A DNA stretch of 32,507 nucleotides, taken from assembly GCF_008369065.1 (NCBI RefSeq), contig NZ_VDFC01000033.1, forward strand, positions 91,464 through 123,970, written 5' to 3'. Positions within the stretch are counted from its first letter, which is position 1. Every line of letters begins with the position of its first letter. A program made the translations under genes and the position numbers. Under the pieces are notes generated by a model. It saw nothing but the letters and a program-made list of their open reading frames with translations. It was not told where the DNA came from and did not search any database. Shown here in pieces: positions 1 through 7,064 of the stretch. Source of the DNA: Streptomyces apricus (GTDB lineage: Bacteria; Actinomycetota; Actinomycetes; Streptomycetales; Streptomycetaceae).

Positions 1-781
1 CGACGCCCGCCGCGCCCAGATGCTCGTACGGGGCCGCGTCGAGGCGGTCCGTCGCGGCTTCGACCTCCTTGCGCAGGGCGATGCCGTCCGGTGTCAACTC
101 GCCCCCCGCGCCGAGCAGTCCCCGTTCCCGCAGGCGGTCCGCTGCCGCCTCCCAGTCCGTGCGGCGCCAGCCCCGGGTGGCGAGCACCCACTTCGGGGTC
201 ATGCCCTTGCCGGTGGCCGTGTGGGTCACGAGCGCCTCCAGCGGGTCGAGTTCCGCGCCGAGCAGCACCGCGAGGTGCCCGTCGCCCCGGTGTTCGCGCA
301 GCAGGGTGGCCGCGTACCAGAGCATGAGGTGCGGTTCCCCGGGCACGGGCAGGTCCGCGTGGGCCGCGTACAGCGGGCGGGCGGCCCCGGTGCAGGCCTC
401 GGTCGCCCGCAGCGCGAGGCGCGCGGCCTCGGCGACCTCCGCGGAGGCGAGCACCTCGTCCCCGAGCAGCCGCCGCAGCGTCGCGTCCACGGCACGCGCG
501 CGTGCGCCCAGGACGGTCTCGGGGGAGGCGGTGCGCCACACCGCGGGCACGTGCCGTGCCACCAGCTCGTGCCGGAAGCTGTGGAACGCCGCCGTCACGG
601 TGCCGGCGCCCACCGCGCCCATGGCCGCGGACCGCACCGCCAGATAGGCGGCGCGGGGGTCCGTCACACCGACCGCGGCCAGCTCCCGGCCGAGGTCCGG
701 CGAGAAGTAGTGGCACGAGTGCAGCGGATTGAGCACGTTGTGGCACCGGCGTCCGGCACGCTCCGGGAGGACAGTCGTCAT
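1..781 (-). CDS. SCO6745-family protein (partial, 3' end outside window)
   Basis: This reading frame stays open from an ATG at 781 down to the left edge of the window, so the C-terminus is missing; about 260 codons are visible. The N-terminus reads MTTVLPERAGRRCHNVLNPL, followed by HSCHYFSPDLGRELAAVGV. That start and the Ala/Arg-rich helical body recall the SCO6745 family, a Streptomyces group sometimes annotated as a SalK-like or winged-helix protein and with no established biochemical role. The central part is helical (LAVLLGAELDPLEALVTHTATG), and the visible end (WEAAADRLRERGLLG..LTPDGIALRKEVE) looks like a winged-helix segment. A TetR-type palindrome lies immediately upstream of the start. 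The crotonase-family gene upstream is on the same strand about 50 bases away. Family assignment is fairly confident; function is unknown. Confidence 0.72.
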   Translation of the reverse strand, partial: MTTVLPERAGRRCHNVLNPLHSCHYFSPDLGRELAAVGVTDPRAAYLAVRSAAMGAVGAGTVTAAFHSFRHELVARHVPAVWRTASPETVLGARARAVDATLRRLLGDEVLASAEVAEAARLALRATEACTGAARPLYAAHADLPVPGEPHLMLWYAATLLREHRGDGHLAVLLGAELDPLEALVTHTATGKGMTPKWVLATRGWRRTDWEAAADRLRERGLLGAGGELTPDGIALRKEVEAATDRLDAAPYEHLGAAGV

Positions 782-791
782 GCCCGCACGT

Positions 792-807
792 TACCGACTG
801 GTCGGTA
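792..807. promoter_or_regulatory. TetR-type palindromic operator
   Basis: The sequence TACCGACTGGTCGGTA has two perfect 7-base arms (792-798 and 801-807) around a 2-base centre. It sits 11 to 26 bases upstream of the ATG of the SCO6745-family gene, where a bound repressor would block its promoter. Short GC-rich palindromes of the ACCGAC/GTCGGT type are typical of TetR-family regulators. No TetR gene is present in the window, so the regulator would be encoded elsewhere. Confidence 0.5.
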
Positions 808-834
808 CGCGGGGAATGCCGGGGTCCGGTCCCC

Positions 835-1593
835 TCAGCCCCGTCCGGCGGCCGGCGCGGTCCAGGCGAACCTCGGCGGCCGGCGCTCCAGGAAGGCGGC
901 CACCCCCTCCGCCGTGTCGCCGCCGCGGGCCTGCTCCGTCCAGTACGCGTCCCGGTCGTCGCGGCCGTCCGCGAACTCCTTCGCCGCGGCCTGCGTCAGC
1001 TGCGAGCGGGAGACGAGGATCCGGGTGAACCGCGCGACCCTCGCGTCCAGCGCGTCACCGGGCAGCACCTCGTCCACCAGGCCGGTGCGCAGGGCGCGCT
1101 CCGCGCCGATCAGCTCGCCCGAGAACAGGAGGTACTTGGCGGTGGCGGGTCCCACGAGGGACACCAGCCGCCTGGTCGAGGACGCCGGGTAGACGATCCC
1201 CAGCTTCGCGGGCGTGATCCCGAAGGACGCCTCCTCGTCCGCGAACCGCAGGTCGCAGGCCGCCGCGAGCTGGCACCCGCCGCCCACGCAGTAGCCGCGC
1301 ACGGCCGCGAGCGTCGGCTTCGGGAACGCGGCGAGCGCCTCCTCCGCCGCGACCGCCAGGCCCTGCGCCCGCTCGGCCGAGTCCCGCAGCGAGGAGATGT
1401 CCGCCCCGGCGCAGAACGTCCCGCCCTCCCCGGTCAGCACGAGCACGCGTACGGCGGGGTCGGCGGCCAGCGCGTCGAGCAGCGGCGGCAGCGCCCGCCA
1501 CATGTCCGCCGTCATGGCGTTGCGCTTGGCCGGGTGGTGGATCACGACGGTGGCGACCCCGTCGGCGACGCTGTGCAGCAGCTGCGGCTCCAT
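835..1593 (-). CDS. Crotonase-superfamily (enoyl-CoA hydratase/isomerase-like) protein
   Basis: This 252-residue cytoplasmic protein has the crotonase fold signatures: HHPAKRNAM near residues 19-27, the oxyanion-hole segment CAGADISSL at 61-69, and the GGGC turn at 104-107 followed by LAAACDLRFA. Length is typical for the superfamily (about 250-260). The two glutamates that catalyse hydration in mammalian crotonase are not conserved: GGGCE becomes GGGCQ (Gln108), and the later FGxPE becomes FGITPA (Ala129). It may therefore be an isomerase, thioesterase or other superfamily member acting on an acyl-CoA rather than a true hydratase. The ATG at 1593 fits the domain start. It lies upstream of the SCO6745-family gene on the same strand. 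Superfamily is certain; substrate is unknown. Confidence 0.88.
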   Translation of the reverse strand: MEPQLLHSVADGVATVVIHHPAKRNAMTADMWRALPPLLDALAADPAVRVLVLTGEGGTFCAGADISSLRDSAERAQGLAVAAEEALAAFPKPTLAAVRGYCVGGGCQLAAACDLRFADEEASFGITPAKLGIVYPASSTRRLVSLVGPATAKYLLFSGELIGAERALRTGLVDEVLPGDALDARVARFTRILVSRSQLTQAAAKEFADGRDDRDAYWTEQARGGDTAEGVAAFLERRPPRFAWTAPAAGRG

Positions 1594-1690
1594 GGCCGGA
1601 TGCTATCCGTGCGCCCCGAACGTACGATCAAGGAGGGGGCGGGTAGGCGTGAGGGCACGGGGGCACGCTGACAGGTCCTAGGAGGCGCAG

Positions 1691-2389
1691 ATGGCCAGGT
1701 CCAGGCTCACGTCCGCAGCCGAGTCCACTCCCGCGTCCGGACCTCCCGGGTCCGCACCTCCCGGATCCGGACCTCCCGAGGACGAGGTCGCGAAGCTGAG
1801 CCGCAGCTTCGGCTGGCTCGCCGCGCTCGGTGTGGTCCTGGTGCTCGCCGGGCTGGTCGGCCTGGTCTACACCGGGTTCGCCACGCTGACCTCGATGCTG
1901 CTGTTCGGCTGGCTGCTGCTGGTCGGCGGCGTGGTCGGCCTGCTGCACGCGGTGCAGGCGCGCGCCTCGAACTTCTTCTGGCTCGGTGTCGTGGTCGCCG
2001 CCCTGAACATCGCGGCCGGCGTCGTGATCATCGGCAGGCCGGAGGCCGCCGCCGAGGCGCTGACGATGTTCGCCGCGCTGCTCTTCCTCACCGGCGGCGT
2101 CTTCCGGCTGGTCGGCAGCCTGGTGGTGCGCGGGCCCCAGTTCGGCTGGTCCCTCGTGCAGGGAGCCTTCGGCCTGCTGCTCGGCATCCTCGTCCTCGCG
2201 TCCTGGCCGAGCAGCAGCAAGTACGTCATCGGTACGTTCTTCTCGCTGGCCCTGCTCTTCGACGGGCTCGGCCTGGTGGCGACGGGGTACGGCGGGCGCC
2301 GTATCGTCGGCCTCGTCTCGGACCGAACCCGTACAACCGGACAAGTGCCGAACGCGACACAGGGCGAACAGGAAGCGCCACGCGACTGA
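1691..2389 (+). CDS. HdeD/DUF308 family membrane protein
   Basis: This 232-residue membrane protein begins with a cytoplasmic Pro/Gly-rich stretch (about 1-35, with repeated GPPGS units). About six hydrophobic segments follow, arranged as two three-helix halves (for example LGVVLVLAGLVGLVYTGFA and LVQGAFGLLLGILVLASW). This duplicated pattern is the DUF308 (HdeD) fold. HdeD in E. coli is linked to acid resistance, but actinobacterial members have no defined role. The ATG at 1691 has a strong ribosome-binding site (TAGGAGG, about 5 bases upstream). The C-terminal 30 residues are polar. The gene appears monocistronic, with about 90 bases before the ATPase gene on the same strand. Confidence 0.85.
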   Translation: MARSRLTSAAESTPASGPPGSAPPGSGPPEDEVAKLSRSFGWLAALGVVLVLAGLVGLVYTGFATLTSMLLFGWLLLVGGVVGLLHAVQARASNFFWLGVVVAALNIAAGVVIIGRPEAAAEALTMFAALLFLTGGVFRLVGSLVVRGPQFGWSLVQGAFGLLLGILVLASWPSSSKYVIGTFFSLALLFDGLGLVATGYGGRRIVGLVSDRTRTTGQVPNATQGEQEAPRD

Positions 2390-2518
2390 CGGCACCGGGC
2401 GCAATCGATCAAATGCAGCCGATAGTCGCTGACTTCTGTTCAGGCATCCGGTAGTGAGCGGTGCGTTACCAACACTCGACGTGTGGTGACAATCGAGCGC
2501 AGGGGCGGCGACCGGACG

Positions 2519-3025
2519 ATGGACGACCAGGAACGGGGGCCCGGCCCACGTCCTGAGAGCGGGGAGGCGCCCCCGGAAGGCAGACCACCAGGCCCGCTGC
2601 CGTACGAGGGGGTGTGGCGGTTCACCGCCCCCGCGGCCGACTCCTCGGTGCCGCAGGCCCGGCACGCGGTGCGCGACCTGCTGGTCCGCCAGGGCGTACC
2701 GGTGTCGGACGACGTCGTCCAGGGGCTGCTGCTGATCGTCTCGGAGCTGGTGACCAACGCGGTCCGGCACGCGGCGGTCCTCTCCCCGATGCTCGCCGTC
2801 GAGGTCGCCGTCGGCGCCGAGTGGGTGCGGGTCGCCGTCGAGGACGACCACCCCTACCGGCCGACCGCCCTGGAGGCCGACCACGGCCGGACCGGCGGCC
2901 GCGGCCTCCTCCTGGTCCGTGAGATCACCCGGGAGGCGGGCGGCGTGTGCGACGTGGAGCACACGGCGTCGGGCGGCAAGGTGATCTGGTCGGCCCTGCC
3001 CCTCGCCGTCGCCCGGACGGCCTGA
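2519..3025 (+). CDS. RsbW-like ATP-binding protein (GHKL anti-sigma/serine kinase family)
   Basis: This 168-residue protein carries a single HATPase_c domain of the anti-sigma-factor kinase type. The N box is ELVTNAVRHA, the G1-like segment is VAVEDDHPYRP, and the G2 segment is GRGLLLVREI. There is no sensor, dimerisation domain or membrane segment. Streptomyces encodes dozens of such orphan proteins, which are thought to act in partner-switching cascades or bind regulators. An earlier in-frame GTG at 2483 exists without a ribosome-binding site. The ATG at 2519 has AGGGG 13 bases upstream and starts just before the Pro-rich N-terminal linker, so it is preferred, though only moderately. The gene is convergent with idi. 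Confidence 0.85.
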   Translation: MDDQERGPGPRPESGEAPPEGRPPGPLPYEGVWRFTAPAADSSVPQARHAVRDLLVRQGVPVSDDVVQGLLLIVSELVTNAVRHAAVLSPMLAVEVAVGAEWVRVAVEDDHPYRPTALEADHGRTGGRGLLLVREITREAGGVCDVEHTASGGKVIWSALPLAVARTA

Positions 3026-3062
3026 GGGCCTGACGGCCCGAGGGCCGCGGGCACCGGAGTGC

Positions 3063-3083
3063 GCCCCGCGAGGACCGCGGGGC
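3063..3083. terminator. Bidirectional hairpin between convergent genes
   Basis: GCCCCGCG and CGCGGGGC form a perfect 8-bp stem with a 5-base loop in the 66-base gap between the RsbW-like gene and the end of idi. There is no T-tract, as is common for Streptomyces terminators. It could serve both transcripts. Confidence 0.5.
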
Positions 3084-3091
3084 CGCGCGGT

Positions 3092-3685
3092 TCACCAGCC
3101 GGCGGCGTCCCCCGTCAGTTCCCGGATCGCCGGGCGGGCCGAGTCCAGCACGGTCATGAACCACGCCGAGAACGGGTCCGCGGCATGCCGCTCGGCCAGC
3201 TCGGCCGCGCTCACGAAGGCCGTCGACCCGACCTCCTCGGGGTCCGGCCGCAGCGCCGACTGCACCATCCCCACGAAGAGGTGGTTGAACTCCTGCTCCA
3301 CCAGTCCCGACTCCGGGTCCGGGTGGTTGTAGCGGACCGTGCCCGCCTCGGCGAGCAGCGAGGGCGAGACCCCCAGCTCCTCGAAGGTCCGGCGCGCGGC
3401 GGCCGCGAAGGGCGCCTCGCCGGGGTAGGGGTGACCGCAGCACGTGTTGGACCACACACCGGGGGAGTGGTACTTGCCCAGCGCCCGCTGCTGCAGCAGC
3501 AGCCGCCCCCGCTCGTCGAAGAGGAAGACGGAGAACGCCCGGTGCAGCTGCCCGGGCGGCTGATGGGCCGCGAGCTTCTCCGCCGTACCGATCGTCGTGC
3601 CGTCCTCGTCGACCAGTTCGAGCAAGATGGCTTCGGCGGTGCCGTTCGACGAGCTGTGCGTCGCGGTGGCAGGAGTGATCGGCAT
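3092..3685 (-). CDS. idi: Isopentenyl-diphosphate delta-isomerase, type I
   Basis: This enzyme interconverts isopentenyl diphosphate and dimethylallyl diphosphate in the cytosol, balancing precursors for isoprenoids. The 197-residue Nudix-fold protein has the type I hallmarks: the catalytic cysteine in TCCGHP (Cys83, equivalent to Cys67 of E. coli), the Nudix helix ARRTFEELG near 97-105, and the acidic pair EQE (Glu130, Glu132) corresponding to the E. coli metal-binding and catalytic glutamates. The frame extends 22 codons further upstream, but the ATG at 3685 has GAAGGA about 6 bases before it and gives the usual length. Its location beside a large isoprenoid (hopanoid) cluster containing dxs and ispG suggests it helps supply that pathway, although it is a separate minus-strand unit. 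Confidence 0.95.
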   Translation of the reverse strand: MPITPATATHSSSNGTAEAILLELVDEDGTTIGTAEKLAAHQPPGQLHRAFSVFLFDERGRLLLQQRALGKYHSPGVWSNTCCGHPYPGEAPFAAAARRTFEELGVSPSLLAEAGTVRYNHPDPESGLVEQEFNHLFVGMVQSALRPDPEEVGSTAFVSAAELAERHAADPFSAWFMTVLDSARPAIRELTGDAAGW

Positions 3686-4007
3686 ACCCATCCTTCGCAT
3701 CGGTCTTCGAGCCCCAAGTCTGCCGTACCGAACCGGCACTCCCGGCACCACGCGGAGGCCCGCACGCCCGGTTCCGCCGCGCGGCCGAACCGGGCGGAGC
3801 GCCCGGCGCCGGCCGGGTGACGAAGGGGCCCGGACATCTGATCGTTCCCGACGCTACCGGTACGGAACCGTCCAGAACGGGAGTTCTTCCCCTTTCACCC
3901 GTAGCGGGGAACCGGGCCGTACGCCGTAGCCGGACGCCGGTCCACCGCTGCCGCGGACCGCTCCGCGCGACGGCCGGGGCCTCCGCCGCCGGGCGTACGC
4001 CGCATCG
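3686..4007. other. Intergenic leader of idi with a hairpin
   Basis: No supportable gene lies in this 322-base stretch between galE and idi. It must contain the idi promoter, since galE ends at 4008 on the same strand and the gap is large. At 3766-3774 and 3787-3795, GCCCGGTTC and GAACCGGGC make a perfect 9-bp stem with a 12-base loop. This could be the galE terminator or a structure in the idi leader. I could not assign -10/-35 boxes with confidence. Confidence 0.5.
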
Positions 4008-4976
4008 TCACGCGTGGTGCAGCTGCCAGCCCCGCCACGCCGACTCGACCATCTCGCGCACCCCGCGCCGCGCGCTCCAGCCCAGCTCCGCGGCGGCCAG
4101 CGCCGACGAGGCGACCGCGCGCGGGGCGTCGCCCGGGCGGCGCGGCTCGACGAGGGCCGGCCGGGTGTCGCCGGTGACCTCGCCGATGAGCGTCACCAGT
4201 TCACGCACCGAGACCCCCTCGCCGCGGCCGATGTTCACCGTCAGGTCGCCCGGGGCGTCCGCCGCGGCGAGCCGCCGGGCCGCCGCGAGGTGCGCCTCGG
4301 CGAGGTCGGCGACATGGATGTAGTCGCGCACGCACGTGCCGTCCGGCGTCGGGTAGTCGTCGCCGAAGATCCGCGGGGCCTCGTCGCGCGTGAGCCGGTC
4401 GAAGACCATCGGGACCACGTTGAACACCCCGGTGTCCGCCAGCTCGGGCGCCGCGGCCCCCGCCACGTTGAAGTAGCGCAGGCACACGGTCCCGATGCCG
4501 TGCGCCCGGCCCGCGGCCCGCACCAGCCACTCACCGGCGAGCTTCGTCTCGCCGTAGGGGCTCATCGGGGCGCAGGGCGTGTCCTCCGTGATGAGGTCCA
4601 CGTCCGGGTTGCCGTAGACGGCCGCGGACGAGGAGAAGACGAAGCGCTCCACACCGGCCCCGGCGACCGCCTCCAGGAGCGTGGCGAGCCCGCCGACGTT
4701 CTCCTGGTAGTAGCGGGTGGGCTCGGCCACGGACTCGCCGACCTGCTTGCGCGCGGCCAGGTGCACCACGCCCGTCACCGCGTGCTCGGCGAGGACCCGC
4801 TTCAGCAACTCCCCGTCCAGCGAGGAGCCCTGGACCAGGGGGATCCCCTCGGGCAGCCGCGCGGGGACCCCGGCCGAGAGGTCGTCGAGCGCGACCACGC
4901 GCTCCCCGGCCCCGGCCATGGCCCGCGCCACGTGCGCACCGATGTATCCAGCCCCGCCTGTGATCAGCCATGTCAT
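4008..4976 (-). CDS. galE: UDP-glucose 4-epimerase-type NAD-dependent epimerase
   Basis: This 322-residue extended short-chain dehydrogenase matches GalE throughout. It has the NAD-binding GGAGYIG at 7-13, the SSSAAVYG segment at 115-122, catalytic Tyr141 and Lys145 in SPYGETK, and the substrate-binding regions RYFNVAGA and GDDYPTPDGTCVRDYIHV typical of UDP-galactose 4-epimerases. It would interconvert UDP-glucose and UDP-galactose in the cytosol. It lies divergent from a putative phospho-polyol/glycosyltransferase/TagGH operon and could supply UDP-galactose to the GT2 enzyme there, which is inference. A PHO-box-like repeat oriented toward galE lies about 135-165 bases upstream. A role in the galactose (Leloir) pathway is possible, but no galK or galT is nearby. 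Confidence 0.93.
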   Translation of the reverse strand: MTWLITGGAGYIGAHVARAMAGAGERVVALDDLSAGVPARLPEGIPLVQGSSLDGELLKRVLAEHAVTGVVHLAARKQVGESVAEPTRYYQENVGGLATLLEAVAGAGVERFVFSSSAAVYGNPDVDLITEDTPCAPMSPYGETKLAGEWLVRAAGRAHGIGTVCLRYFNVAGAAAPELADTGVFNVVPMVFDRLTRDEAPRIFGDDYPTPDGTCVRDYIHVADLAEAHLAAARRLAAADAPGDLTVNIGRGEGVSVRELVTLIGEVTGDTRPALVEPRRPGDAPRAVASSALAAAELGWSARRGVREMVESAWRGWQLHHA

Positions 4977-5101
4977 GGACGCCCACCCTATGCCGGAACG
5001 TTCCCTGCGCGGGTCTCGGGAGGCATGGAGTGAATTGCGCCTTATCGGTCGCGGTTTGTCGGCCGGGCCCCGGATCCATGATGATGATCGCGGCGGACGC
5101 G

Positions 5102-5123
5102 CCGATCAGAACCTGTTGATCGG
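5102..5123. promoter_or_regulatory. Inverted repeat in the divergent galE/phosphotransferase promoter region
   Basis: CCGATCA (5102-5108) and TGATCGG (5117-5123) form perfect 7-base arms around an 8-base spacer, a spacing that suits a dimeric regulator. It overlaps the weak third unit of the adjacent PHO-box-like repeat. No cognate regulator is encoded nearby. Confidence 0.4.
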
Positions 5124-5143
5124 ACCGTGAACGGGCGGTGAAC
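5111..5143 (-). promoter_or_regulatory. PHO-box-like 11-bp direct repeats (putative PhoP site)
   Basis: On the minus strand two consecutive 11-base units read GTTCACCGCCC (5143-5133) and GTTCACGGTCC (5132-5122). A weaker third unit, GATCAACAGGT (5121-5111), follows. The Streptomyces PhoP consensus is an 11-base direct repeat with a conserved GTTCACC core, and two or more units are needed. The site lies in the 288-base divergent region between galE and the CDP-alcohol phosphotransferase gene, so it could control either or both. Binding is inferred from sequence only. Confidence 0.5.
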
Positions 5144-5250
5144 GGCCGCTTCCCACCATCCGATAGCCTCTGCCGACATGCCGCCCGGCCCACTCGGCCC
5201 GGGGCGCCCCCACCACGCACACGCCCGGCGTCGCGCACGCCGGAACCCAG

Positions 5251-5255
5251 AGGAG
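5251..5255 (+). promoter_or_regulatory. Ribosome-binding site deciding a CTG start
   Basis: AGGAG lies 9 bases before the CTG at 5265. The in-frame stop TGA at 5256-5258 limits the gene upstream, and no ATG, GTG or TTG occurs in frame before 5343. This is the only ribosome-binding site that fits the frame. Confidence 0.5.
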
Positions 5256-5264
5256 TGAGTTCGT

Positions 5265-7064
5265 CTGCCGACCGCCATCCTCACCGGTCAGCCGGTCCCC
5301 GGGTCGTCGCTGGAGAACGACCTGCGGACGCTCGGCTTCGACGTGCGGGCCGCCACCGACGCGGCCGACGCCGAGACGCTCCTCGCGGCCGTCCCCGCCG
5401 ACCAGCGGGTCGCCGTCGTCGACGCCCGCTTCGTGGGGCACGTCCACGCGCTGCGGCTCGGCCTGACCGACCCCCGCTTCGACGCCGCCGCGATCCCCGG
5501 CGCCGTCACCGCCCGGCCCGCGGCGCGCGCCGCGCTGGCCGGGGCGCTGCGCACCGCCCGCGGGGACGCGTCGAGCGGGTCCGTGGTGGTCGGCATCGTC
5601 GCCGACCGGGTCGCCGAACTCCTCGGCACCGGCCTGCACCGCCCCGAGCTGGGCGAGCTCGTCGCCGTGGTCCCGAGGGACCCGCAGGCCCGCAACGAGG
5701 CCCGGCAGTCCGTCGCCTCCGTCGACGACGAGGCGATCCGGCTGCGGACGGCCGTGAAGTCCCGCGACGGCTTCTTCACCACGTACTGCATCAGCCCGTA
5801 CTCCCGCTACCTCGCCCGCTGGTGCGCCCGCCGGGGCCTGACCCCGAACCAGGTCACCACGGCCTCGCTGGTCACCGCGCTGATCGCGGCCGGCTGCGCG
5901 GCGACGGGCACCCGGCCCGGCTTCGTCGCCGCGGGGCTGCTGCTCCTCTTCTCCTTCGTCCTCGACTGCACGGACGGCCAGCTCGCCCGGTACTCCCTGC
6001 AGTACTCCACGCTCGGCGCCTGGCTCGACGCGACCTTCGACCGCGCCAAGGAGTACGCCTACTACGCGGGCCTCGCCCTGGGAGCCGCCCGCGGCGGCGA
6101 CGACGTGTGGGCGCTGGCCCTCGGCGCGATGATCCTGCAGACCTGCCGGCACGTCGTCGACTTCTCCTTCAACGAGGCGAACATCGACAGCACGGCGGCC
6201 AACACGAGCCCCACCGCGGCTCTTTCGGGCAAGCTCGACAGCGTCGGCTGGACGGTCTGGCTGCGCCGCATGATCGTCCTGCCGATCGGCGAGCGCTGGG
6301 CGATGATCGCAGTACTCACCGCGCTCACGACGCCCCGGATCACCTTCTACGTGCTGCTGATCGGCTGCGCGTTCGCGGCGTGCTACACCACCGCGGGCCG
6401 GGTGCTGCGCTCGGTGACCCGCAGGGCGCAGCGCAGCGAGCGGGCGCTCCGGGCGCTGACGGACCTCACGGACAGCGGGCCGCTGGCGGAACTGCTCGCC
6501 AGGCTCCCCGCCAGGCCGCCGTTCGGCTCGCGCCTGCTGGTCGCGCTGCCGGGCGCCGCGCTCCTCGTCGCCGCGGCCTGGACCGCCGGCTACGGCAGCT
6601 GGTGGCCCGTCCTCGCCGCGGTGCTGTACGTCCTGACCTCCGGCGCCGCCGTCGCGCTGCCCCTCAAGGGCGCGCTCGACTGGCTGGTGCCGCCGCTGCT
6701 GCGCGCCGCCGAGTACGGCACCGTCCTGATCCTGGCGGCCAAAGCCGACGTGAACGGCGCCCTTCCGGCAGCTTTCGGGCTGGTGGCGGCCGTCGCCTAC
6801 CATCACTACGACACGGTGTACCGCATCCGCGGGGACGCCGGCGCGCCGCCGCACTGGCTGGTGCGGGCGATCGGCGGGCACGAGGGCAGGACGCTGCTGG
6901 TCACCGTCCTGGCCGCGCTGCTGGCCGCAGAAGATTTCAAGGTCGCGCTCACGGCACTCGCCGTGGCCGTGGCCCTGGTGGTGCTCTTCGAGAGCATCCG
7001 CTACTGGGTGACCGCCCACAGGCGCGGCGCACCCGCCGTACACGATGAAGGAGAACCCGCATGA
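5265..7064 (+). CDS. CDP-alcohol phosphotransferase with N-terminal domain and C-terminal DUF5941-like membrane region
   Basis: The predicted 599-residue integral membrane protein has three parts. Residues 1 to about 165 form an alpha/beta domain that looks like a degenerate nucleotidyltransferase or Rossmann fold. Residues 190-400 are a CDP-alcohol phosphotransferase domain with the complete motif DxxDGxxAR..G...D...D (Asp234, Asp237, Asp255, Asp259; preceded by RRGLTPNQVT). About 430-590 is a second multi-helix region resembling DUF5941. It should transfer a phospho-alcohol from a CDP-activated donor at the membrane; donor and acceptor are unknown. The first standard start in frame is GTG 5343, which has no ribosome-binding site and removes 26 residues including the first strand. 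CTG 5265 has AGGAG at good spacing and is preferred. The gene ends in an ATGA overlap with the nucleotidyltransferase gene, implying translational coupling. Confidence 0.8.
   Translation: MPTAILTGQPVPGSSLENDLRTLGFDVRAATDAADAETLLAAVPADQRVAVVDARFVGHVHALRLGLTDPRFDAAAIPGAVTARPAARAALAGALRTARGDASSGSVVVGIVADRVAELLGTGLHRPELGELVAVVPRDPQARNEARQSVASVDDEAIRLRTAVKSRDGFFTTYCISPYSRYLARWCARRGLTPNQVTTASLVTALIAAGCAATGTRPGFVAAGLLLLFSFVLDCTDGQLARYSLQYSTLGAWLDATFDRAKEYAYYAGLALGAARGGDDVWALALGAMILQTCRHVVDFSFNEANIDSTAANTSPTAALSGKLDSVGWTVWLRRMIVLPIGERWAMIAVLTALTTPRITFYVLLIGCAFAACYTTAGRVLRSVTRRAQRSERALRALTDLTDSGPLAELLARLPARPPFGSRLLVALPGAALLVAAAWTAGYGSWWPVLAAVLYVLTSGAAVALPLKGALDWLVPPLLRAAEYGTVLILAAKADVNGALPAAFGLVAAVAYHHYDTVYRIRGDAGAPPHWLVRAIGGHEGRTLLVTVLAALLAAEDFKVALTALAVAVALVVLFESIRYWVTAHRRGAPAVHDEGEPA

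Noticed and set aside
5343..5345. GTG start for the CDP-alcohol phosphotransferase
   Set aside because: No ribosome-binding site precedes it and it removes the first strand of the N-terminal domain; CTG 5265 fits better.
5106..7043. 645-codon open frame on the minus strand opposite the CDP-alcohol phosphotransferase
   Set aside because: It is an antisense shadow created by GC-rich codon bias; the peptide is Gly/Arg/Gln-rich with no recognisable domain, while the plus strand has clear catalytic motifs.
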